A DNA stretch of 64,000 bases from Curvularia sp. ZM96 (Eukaryota; Ascomycota; Dothideomycetes; Pleosporales; Pleosporaceae). The translations under genes were made by a program, and so were the position numbers. The DNA lies in contig JAJGBQ010000001.1 of the NCBI GenBank assembly GCA_022457065.1, forward strand, positions 7,316,001 to 7,380,000, written 5' to 3'. This document shows, one piece after another, positions 55,604-64,000 of this stretch. How positions within the stretch are numbered: position 1 is the first letter of the stretch; each line of letters starts with the position of its first letter. The notes below the pieces were generated by a model. It was given only the letters and a program-made list of their open reading frames with translations, did not search any database and had not been told where the DNA came from.

Positions 55604-57336
55604 ATGCCGCCCAAGCGAAAAGAGTTTCTCAAACCCAAGCCAAAGGGCAAGTTGAAACCGCAGGAACCGCAGACCGAGAACGACTTTTTAGAAGCCGCAG
55701 ATGAGTTTGAGCAGGCGGCGGGCAAATGGCGTGCTGGGGATGCGGCAAAGGCCGCTCGCTTTTTCAACAGAGCAATCGACATGTACAATCAGGGCTTGAG
55801 ATTGCATCCTCAGTCGTTCGACCTTGCGTACAACAAGTCAGTATCTAGGCCAAGCCTTTGCGTTTGCATCAAGTACTAACCACGCGCAGAGCCAATCTTC
55901 AATATACCATTACAGAAGATGACCGCATCATCTCTGAATTTGGGAACAGGATTGCACTTTTAGAAGAAACTCTGGCCTCACATCGTTTTGCAATCTCACT
56001 TAATCCAACAAACACCGACATTCTCTTCAACACTGCCCAGGTACTTACTTCACTCGCAGAAGCTGGTCTAGAGACCAGTACGCAAGCAGCAGTGAAACAA
56101 GATGCCAGACCACTACTTGAAGAGGCCACTGAAATTTTCACAAAATGTCTAGAAAGCCAGCAGCAAGAGTATACGCAGATGCAAGCTGAAATCGCAAAGG
56201 CACAGGCTTCGGGCGAGTATCAAGAAGCATGGGAGGGAGGACGACAGCAAGAATCAGAAGCACAAGAGGAAGACGATGAAGACATGAAAACAGAATCGAG
56301 TGATGCAGAAGCACCGGGCGACTGGGCTACAGTCGAAGAGCCCTTGACGCCCGAGTCGATCCTAGAAACATGCACTGCGCAGCTGAGTGCTCTAACAACG
56401 CTGCTTGGCCTGTACAATCCAGCTCTAGACCTCTCAAGCATAGAGAAGAAAGCCCAAGACGGTCTCGACACAGCAACCAACAAGATCCCCGCTCTCATCT
56501 CCCTCATTGACTCATCTCCCACCAAACCCTCTACCGACACACCCAAAGCCGGTCCCACACTATCCATCGGTCTCGCATCCGCCGCAGATGAAGCCACAAC
56601 CTCACCCAAAGACGACGCCCTACTCGCAGCCGCCACCTTCCAAGCCAGCATCGCCGAAGTCCAGTACCGCAGCGGACGCACCACATCAACCGAGTACGCA
56701 GCCGCCGTCGAACAAACCTTCACCAACTTGCTCGCAACAACAGCCTCGCCAACCCCAGACCTCGCCACCATAAACATCCACTCCGCCTACGCAGACGCCC
56801 TCATGGATCTCGCCTCCGCCCTCGCAGATGGGACACAGTACACGCCTTCTGCACCGACCTTTCCCACCGACACAAACATCCAATGGACAGCGCTGACCCA
56901 GACACAAAACCTACTTACCCAGCTCGCCTCTGCACCTTACGCAGGCCACCTCTCGCCCGCGCGCCTCGCAGACATCTTCATTGCACGCGGCGACATAGAT
57001 CTCTTCCGCTTCCGCCTCTCTTCCTTGTCCAGCGCGAAGCCTGGCTGGGCAAAAAGCGGTGCCACGCTCGTCGCCAACGCAGGCGTGTTTTACCGCGGTG
57101 CGAGAAGTTATGCTGAAAAAGCCGGCGGTGGTGCGGTCCAAGTCCGCGCTGTAGCACATGGCAAAGCCATTGTAGCAGAGATACTAAAGGAAGTTACGAG
57201 TGGAGGGGAAAGTATGACGAGGAAGGATAGCTGGAAGGGGAGAAAGGGGGATGTGGAGAGGGTGCTGGGGCAGATGGTGGAGGAGGGCATTGTTGGGGCG
57301 GAGAATGTCGACGGCGTATTGGGAATGGTGGCGTAA
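55604..57336 (+). CDS. TPR-like repeat protein, conserved hypothetical
   Basis: 559 residues from exons 55604-55836 and 55890-57336. The start is very basic (MPPKRKEFLKPKPKGKLKP), suggesting a nuclear or nucleolar location. Helical repeats follow, with TPR-like spacing in DEFEQAAGKWRAGDAAKAARFFNRAIDMY and in HRFAISLNPTNTDILFNTAQVL, and an acidic loop (QEEDDEDMKTESSDAE) near residue 225. The second half is Ala/Thr/Ser rich and helical. It is probably a binding scaffold or chaperone-like adaptor; the basic N-terminus and TPR array recall assembly factors for ribosomal proteins, but I could not assign a family. It converges on the Swp1 gene. Confidence 0.8.
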
Positions 57337-58007
57337 GGATGACATTTTGTTGTGGTGGGGAAGAAGACAAGGCCATGTGTGTGTACCTATTGGGCTTGCA
57401 AGTGTATGTAGTCTGTGGAAGAAATTTCATGACTTGACACAATTACGCATGTAAACGTCCTTTTCAGCTCCCGGGAATAACATCAGGAAAAAAGAAAGTA
57501 AAAACATGCCATAACATCCGGATATATACTTGTTCTTTTGCATCAGCACAACTCAGGCTAAGCGGCGTTGTGGTATGTAACCAATCTAGATCCATGGTGG
57601 TGATGGAATTGTGGGCTGGTGTAGCCAATCCCGCACCTTCTTCATACACCGTTCTCATGGTCTTCGAGCATACACGATAGGGAAATGATAGTCGAGTCAA
57701 AAGTCAAATGACTCAATGGTACACTTGCATTAGCCGCAACATGGTACAATCGGAAAAGGAAAGTCCCGGAATGCCAAGCGCGTGTGTGTGGAGTTGCTGG
57801 TATCGCAGTGAGCCCAGCCTAGATTCTAGATGTCAATCATTCAGCATGCATAATGTACAATCGTCCGTCTCATTGTTGCATTTTCTTTTTTCCCCACACG
57901 TCGGAGCAATCTACACATGTAGTAATGTTCTCCGCGATTCCCTACTAGCTCCTCGTCCTCCATGTCCAAAATGCATCGTACTTTTCCAATTCTCAGCTTG
58001 CTCCATC
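57337..58007. other. intergenic between convergent genes
   Basis: 671 bp between the 3' ends of the TPR-like and Swp1 genes. No gene is supported. Confidence 0.55.
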
Positions 58008-58989
58008 TCATCTCAAGCCAGCCAGTCGGCGCTCCTGGACTTCTGATAAGGCTCGGCTGCCACTCAAGAAGGCAACTGCGCCTACAACAGCAGCTGCAGG
58101 TAAGGTCTGGAACAGGTTCCAGGATGTGTAGTACAGAAAAAAGATGCCTTCCATAGCCAGTATGGAGCCATAGAAAAGTGCGTGTGACACAGGTGCATTA
58201 CCGAGGGCCTTACTCAGGTGGCTAGCATTCGCGCCCAGCGTAGCCCATGCTCCAAGCAGAATGGGTAGCGCAGCTGCAACTGCAGCTGTGAATACCAGGG
58301 TTATGACCTTGGGTGGGGACTTGGGATCGCTGCGAAAGATATGGTGTATCTCTGGCTCAGCAGCGAACCGTACAGGCGGTTCGGGGATGCCGAGGGGAAT
58401 GCTGGGATCGCGGGTAATGGCCAAATCAAACACCTTGCTCTTGTATGGCTTGGACGAACCGAACGAGCCGATGACGAGGGAAGCAGGAATAGGTTTCTCT
58501 GCCGTGAGGAATTGATAGGGTAGGTCCTTGTGAGACTGGAATTGGTCAGAGATGCTGGCAGCAGCCATTGAGGAGGGGTACGTACGAGATCGACCTTGCC
58601 CTTTCCACTCTCTTTTACGCTGATTACGAAAGAGTCTTCCACGCCAGTTTTTGGGTCGGTCAGGGTCAGGAATGCCTGGTGTGGGCGCTTCGCAGTTCCT
58701 CCATCGACCGTGCTGAGGACCAGCTTCAACGTGTCGGACGGGCCTAGTGATACAGACTTTTCGAGTGGTGTCGACGGGCTCAGCCTAAAGAAACTGCGTC
58801 AGTCGCTTGTTCGTGGCATGAATATGGAGCTTCGGTTTGAGCTTACTTGGCCTTGGAACCTCCGCCTACACCAGCACCTTTGCTTGCAATCGATACGGTA
58901 GCATCTTCAAAGCTCCACGAGGAAGCAGCAGATACAATTGCTGCGCTCGAGAGCAATAGCGAAGAAACAAAGCTGTCGAAAACCCTCAT
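58008..58989 (-). CDS. swp1: oligosaccharyltransferase subunit Swp1 / ribophorin II
   Basis: ER-membrane subunit of the N-glycosylation complex, 289 residues against 286 in yeast Swp1. Exons are 58989-58847, 58784-58586 and 58535-58008. The start MRVFDSFVSSLLLSSAAIVSAAS is a signal peptide. The lumenal domain follows (TLKLVLSTVDGGTAKRPHQAF, then FLTAEKPIPASLVIGSFG across intron 2). The family motif PEPPVRFAAEPEIHHIFRSDPKSPP leads into three hydrophobic helices near 195, 235 and 260. The last residues are cytosolic (SEVQERRLAGLR). Both introns are in frame with GT-AG ends. Confidence 0.94.
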
Positions 58990-61900
58990 TGTTGCTGATC
59001 CGGAAAGAGTGAACGCGCAGCTGGCTATGTTGCGTGGATGCGTGGACATGGACGTAAGCGTGTCCTTTGCCAAGACCATCGTCGGCATTTCCCGGCCCGC
59101 CGTCTCATGTCAGTCGCGCCTACTGACGACCAAATACTATTAGAACTACAATTTTGTGACATTTTTTTTTTCTGTAAAATAGCATCATTCGAATCTTTCT
59201 TAAGGGCATCGACAGCAGTATGAGTTGTGTTAGACGACGATTCGCAGATCAGACGTGATTGACATAGTTACACAATTGTTTGAGAGGTATTACAGACTTG
59301 CAGCAAGTGAACGAAGAACATTGGCATTATGTTTGTTTGTCTTGTAGTTATAAATATGGCTACGAACAAGAGTAGCAAATATATCAGAATCATGTCATAG
59401 AGGCAAGACTAGTGTTGAAAATAGTTGTATGCTTACTAGTGACGATGGTATATTAGCCTTAGGCGGCAGAATCCTGACTCGTGACAGAATATTAAAAATA
59501 GTAGGTCGAGGAGTATTTAGTGCTAACAGATTTAGCTTCATTGCGAAAAGGAGCGTACTTTGCGGGCTAGTGTAGCCATGGGGAAGCGTGATGCACTAGT
59601 AATCCAAGGCATAGTAGGTATGTGAGGATTTTGGTACAAGTATCAAGTCTTGTCTGGTCCTCTTTCTTTGAAGCCTCTCGAACAGGTGATTATATGCGTG
59701 CATAGTAGAGGGGTACACTAAGTCTGGCAGTAGTATCAAGTTGGAATCTGTTGCTAGAGAGATCGCAAGCGATATCACTTTGAGACATCTAAAACCAACG
59801 TTTTTATGGCGGCGTTGGTGTGGTTCCAAGAATCAACCAGTGATTATAGAGAACCGCGAAAAGCATAGTTTTAGCCATGTTCAATACATCTAAAGAGAAA
59901 AGAGTCAATGTTGCACTCCCATGACAAGTTTAGCGAATGCTCAATAATGGACAAGGCCTGCTTCTATTGACAGGGCTGCTTAGTGCCGGGTAAGGCGAAG
60001 GGCTTGATCGACCCTTACCCTGTCTTATTGAGTTGGCCTGTCTTATCAATCAACTGGTCCTGGATGTTGACATCTAACTGCGCTAATACGTCTATAGAAG
60101 ACGGGTTTGTGGCGGTTCCAGCGCTCGTCTGTAGTACACCGCCTTTTCAGGCTCTTCTTCGCGCTCGGTTGGACTGTTCTTGCTGTTTTAGCGAAAGGAT
60201 TGCCTTCCACTTACACGTGGTCTAGCAGCCTCTACTACTGTGTGCCACCAGAAGAAGAAACATGATGCACTGTGTGCAGCGAATGCAGTGACAGCGAATG
60301 CAATGGGCTGCATTATGTGCTCATGGCTGAGACTGTATCCCAGTCATAGGAGGCCCGGATTTGAGCTTACGGTCATTGATAGGCGAGGAGGGTTGTAAGG
60401 GGTCACCGGGCCGGTGTCGTGAACAATCGCTGAGCAAATAGCGGTAGGCGTCGGGCTCCTCTGGCAACGTGTCAATCTGGGTCGTTTAGTAGGATTGTTG
60501 GTGGGATTGCTGTTTCCTGTCTTCATCTCGAAGTGGAGGTCGTTAAGCTGCTACGCGCCCTGCTAATTTGAACAGTTCCATGCATCGTAACCTTTACGTT
60601 GTCCACTGCAACATAGAACTCTTCCGGTTCTCTCTAACAGGCATCGATGGCAGCGTTAGTCATGTCGGATTACGTCTGGCGAGTCTGTTTGCTTGTTCTT
60701 GAGATACAAAATTGATGACTTGGATGAATAGGACCGCCAAAGAAGAGACAGCATGTACCGGGCGGTTGCTGCTGTAGGAATGACTGGCAAAGTGGCTGTA
60801 AGCGCTTTGCTCCCACAGGTTCCACCACGAGCGATTTCTCTCTGTGCCATCTACTGCAGCATGAAGCTCTTTCAGCTGCTTCGGGTTAGGATCAACAGCA
60901 GTCAGGTCAAATGACGCGTCGCAAATCAGGCTGAGCAAGTTCTCTGCTGCGGCGAAGTGTTGTTTCGACTCACCTTGGATGACTTCAGTGGTAACATGAG
61001 TCGCCTTGCGTCAGGATTGTGGCAAGCTGCTTCTTTTTTCTTCGAGGCCGTGTGCTTGGTTAGTGGACCGTGTACTTGATTACTGAGCCATGACAAGGAG
61101 CTGGCGTAGCTGGAGACAGCCCCGGAAAAGATTTTCGAATCCAAAACGAAGCGTACGCGAAGGAGCCACCCCTCCTTGTGGAGAAACGAAAATTCTTCTT
61201 GTATAGAAAACTGGTATACAGCTTCTTACAGTGTGCAAAGCCTGAAAATGCGGGCACTGAGGGCATGACTAGATGGAGAACTAGGCTAACGTTCTGCGGG
61301 ATTGTTTCGTGGAACATTACCTTCTAGACACCTGTTACTGAAGAGAATAGTCTTTGCAAATTAAACTGAGGCTGGATCTAGACCAGGATTGCCACAGCAG
61401 AATGCGTCTACGCACCCAATAGAAGGAAAAGAAATGCTTCCTCATGCAGCAACAGACAGCTGACCCTGAGCATCCTTGTTTGCGTATACACCGTTTTCGT
61501 GCAACTCTATCTCTACAAAAACGTCGTACCACTTGCCGCAATGCAGCATGGAGTGTCTGGGGTAGGCGAATCAGGATCCATATTTGTGGTTTGTCTGCAA
61601 ATCAGCGCAGTGATGCAAGGCGACAAGAGACCAAGGGTGGGCAATACGATCGGGTCACACATCCGACCCACGGAAAATTGAAGGAATGGAGAAAAAGAAC
61701 CACACACCCCTCCCTTGGCAACTTTGCTTGCTTGGTGCATTGGGATTACTCGCATATCCGGGCTGGAGGCCGCAGTAGGATGTTGCGCAATTGAGAGGAC
61801 GGGAAAAATGAAAGGATAATGAGGCATGACTCGATTTGTGTGTCTCAGGACCCCACCGGGGATGCGCTCCGGAAAGGCTATTGCCCGGGGGATGGTGTTT

Positions 61901-64000
61901 TACAGAGCGAGGTGGGTAGCGAGATGCTCTTTGATCAAGGGTCTCCGGGGAGGATGACATGCTGCGCTGGCGCTTATCGTATAGTTGGACCAGCCGATCT
62001 AAGCAGCATAAGCAGTGTGGACCAGCGTCAAACCTGGAGTAGACTGAGGAAATGACTGAACCATTACATCAGGCCTGTTCGGAGACACCGGTGTTTTGTT
62101 GTGCATGGCCGTTGGCCAAGTGTTTCGGCCTACTAGGTACCGAGGCTGCGCAATGTCGTGTCCTGCTGATTGGCAGGCGATCGGTAACGCTGAGTGTAGA
62201 TATGGGATGATGGGTGTGTATTCTGCGGCTGAACCAACGTGGAGTCCATATGCACGAGGCATAAAATAGCCGCTATTGCTGGCTGCCCGCATTGCGATGG
62301 AAGCGGTGTTGGAGGGGACACGAATGTGCAAGTTGGCAGAAACGCCAGCCACCGAGAACCTAATATTGTTGAGCAAGAGAAGCGTCGACTCTAGTGGGAC
62401 TTGAAATTCATGCAACGAGCAGCGATGTGGAGAGACAGCTAAACAAGGCAAGAACACGTGTAGAAGAATGACTAGAGAGAAGCAGGGAGGGTGCAGAAAT
62501 GTCTCAAGGCCAGGTAGGATGGATGCATTTGAAGGAATGCCTTGCAGCAGCAGCAGCAGCAGCAGCAGTAGCAGCATCAGCAGGGCTAGGGTTCGGCCTG
62601 CTGATGGATTTGCATGCTTTAGTCCAACTCAGCGACTGACGCGGATACGGCGTATGGGCCGCTTTTTCGGAGCATGTGTATAATGTTTGCTTGCAGTGGC
62701 ATGGGGGTTGAAGTCGATGCCTGGTAAAACGTGTGGTGTGTCGTGAGGATGCCTGAGCCGATGGTCAATGGTTCGCGCCAGAGCCCTACGGCTACCGCGC
62801 CCCAGCTCGGACCTCCTGGTGCCCCACAGTCGACGGCGTAGGCGCCAGAGCATGAAGTTAATCATGGCCGCTTGTAACCTTGCATCGTGACCGTTTCACG
62901 ACGTGCATATGCCACTAGGCACTGGGGTAAACTGTAATCCACTGTGTAGGTACAGTGCAAAGGCCGGCATGCAAGTGGAGTCTAACTAGATGGACGTTGG
63001 TTGCTAGATCGATGCCGGCTATGGGTTGCATCATGGCATCGCAATTTTGTCGTTGTGACTAGCAGCTGGCTCCGCATACCAGGCACATTTTAGCTCCTAG
63101 TGCGAAAATAAAACTCCGAGAAGCCGACTGCGTCTGGAGAGCGACCGTGGTCGTCGATCCTCATCACCCCGGGTTCAAGGTCCAGCCAACCCTCTTGTTT
63201 TGTAACGTGTGCAGCGCAAGAGTGATGGCAATATGGCACCACTGAGCAAGCCAAGAGCTACGGGTTTGGTATAGTTCCGCCTCATTCCCGGGGCAGGCTT
63301 GGTTCGCCGTGAACTGCCTGTTTTGGAGGAGGTCTTTGTCTCGCTTGTAGTATTCTTGTTTTGCTTTCCTTTTTCTTTGTCATGGCCGGCGATGATCACG
63401 TTTTTGGACATGGGATTGCAACAGAGGTGGGTCGCAGGCAGCTGAGGGCTTCGCATCCGGTGAGAGACTGGGGCAAACGGGAGGGCAACGGCGGGGATAT
63501 GACGACCAGGCCCAAACCAACCGTGACAGGGCGGACTAGAAGCAGCGCAGACTAGAGGGGAGAATGGACAAGTTAACTGAGGCTGGAGGAGTCGGGAAGA
63601 TAGGGCCGATGACGTGATGTGAGAAGGGAGTAGAATCTGGTGCTCCCCTGGATCATCGGCTTGGCAGCGTAACCGACTGAGCGGGTCCGGAAACTGGTGG
63701 AGCAGGCCAGCCAGCGATGGCAAAGTTTCAGAGATGCTACCCACAGCCACGGGAGTCGCTAGCCCGCTTCGGGCACAGGGGCTAAGGACTAAACCCCCCC
63801 ACCAGGACGCGGGTCAGCTCGCATGGCGGTGCGACTAGCTCGATGTGCGTCACTGTGCACGGGATGTGACGAGTGCGGTGGGGGTGGGTGGTAGGGAGAG
63901 TGCGTGCGAGCGAGAGCGAATGCGAAGGGAAGGTGAGTGGTGAGGAAACGCGCAGGAGCGACAGAGCGTGTACGTAGGCGAGGGAGAAAGCGCCAGGGGG
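58990..64000. other. 5-kb right-hand stretch without supportable genes
   Basis: All open frames here are short, overlap others or arise from repeats. The part at 59150-59900 is more AT-rich than its surroundings. A foldback (GGGTAAGG paired with CCTTACCC) lies at about 59987-60020 and a CAG repeat at 62545. From about 63780 the sequence is GC-rich and purine-skewed, as in promoters of this genome, so a gene may begin beyond the window edge. Confidence 0.55.
62545..62583. repeat. (CAG)8 microsatellite with imperfect extension
   Basis: Eight perfect CAG units (62545-62568) are followed by TAG CAG CAT CAG CAG. Read on the minus strand it gives poly-leucine, which creates a 192-codon open frame that I do not regard as a gene. 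Confidence 0.9.

Noticed and set aside
61999..62577. 192-codon minus-strand frame beginning with poly-leucine
   Set aside because: The start is produced by the CAG repeat, the rest has no motif, and composition does not differ from surrounding non-coding sequence.
63120..63200. GGGTTCAAGGTCC resembling a tRNA B box
   Set aside because: No matching A box, no acceptor stem and no cloverleaf could be built around it.

Overview
The window is nuclear DNA of a filamentous ascomycete, most likely a dothideomycete of the order Pleosporales. The evidence is short GT-AG introns of about 45-75 bp with fungal donor and branch-site patterns, closely packed single-copy genes with typical Pezizomycotina orthologues, and genes of fungal-restricted families (HeLo domain, fungal GT1 with C-terminal extension, Ste6-type ABC exporter). 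The order-level call rests on the general look of the proteins, not on a search.

Layout. 0-5 kb: a full-length ABC-B transporter (-). 5.8-10.3 kb: a head-to-head pair, the eEF1A chaperone PBDC1/Ypl225w (-) and the WD-repeat tRNA-modification factor Rtt10/WDR6 (+). 10.6-13.7 kb: a large nuclear BRCT protein with 23-residue YPxTPAHI repeats. 14.3-17.4 kb: an FSH1-type serine hydrolase and proteasome lid subunit Rpn5 (both -). 18.0-22.5 kb: a divergent pair made of a catalytically intact protein kinase (-) and a HeLo-domain pseudokinase (+). 22.7-28.2 kb: a small Cys-rich protein (-), a Memo family protein (+) and an Srs2 helicase (-). 28.7-30.2 kb: a secreted GH5 hydrolase.

30.2-38 kb looks like an accessory stretch. 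It holds long gene-free DNA, a kinase-like gene broken by one in-frame stop, a 266-bp MITE-like element with terminal inverted repeats, and a ten-exon fungal GT1 glycosyltransferase. 38.0-58.99 kb returns to core genes: phosphatase Ppz, an aldehyde dehydrogenase, N-terminal methyltransferase NTMT1/Tae1, Mediator Med8, a very long disordered protein with a C-terminal methyltransferase-like domain, an O6-methylguanine-DNA methyltransferase, a TPR-like protein and the oligosaccharyltransferase subunit Swp1. The last 5 kb shows no supportable gene.

Most genes are unrelated housekeeping functions. Three local groupings may be functional: PBDC1 with Rtt10 (both serve translation, 226-bp shared promoter); the kinase with the HeLo-pseudokinase (579-bp shared promoter), whose paired architecture resembles the animal RIPK3/MLKL necroptosis module and is the best candidate for an undescribed system; and Srs2, whose tail carries a canonical PCNA-binding box. 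Exon borders were derived by hand from reading frame, splice sites and protein continuity. No RNA gene or CRISPR array could be supported.
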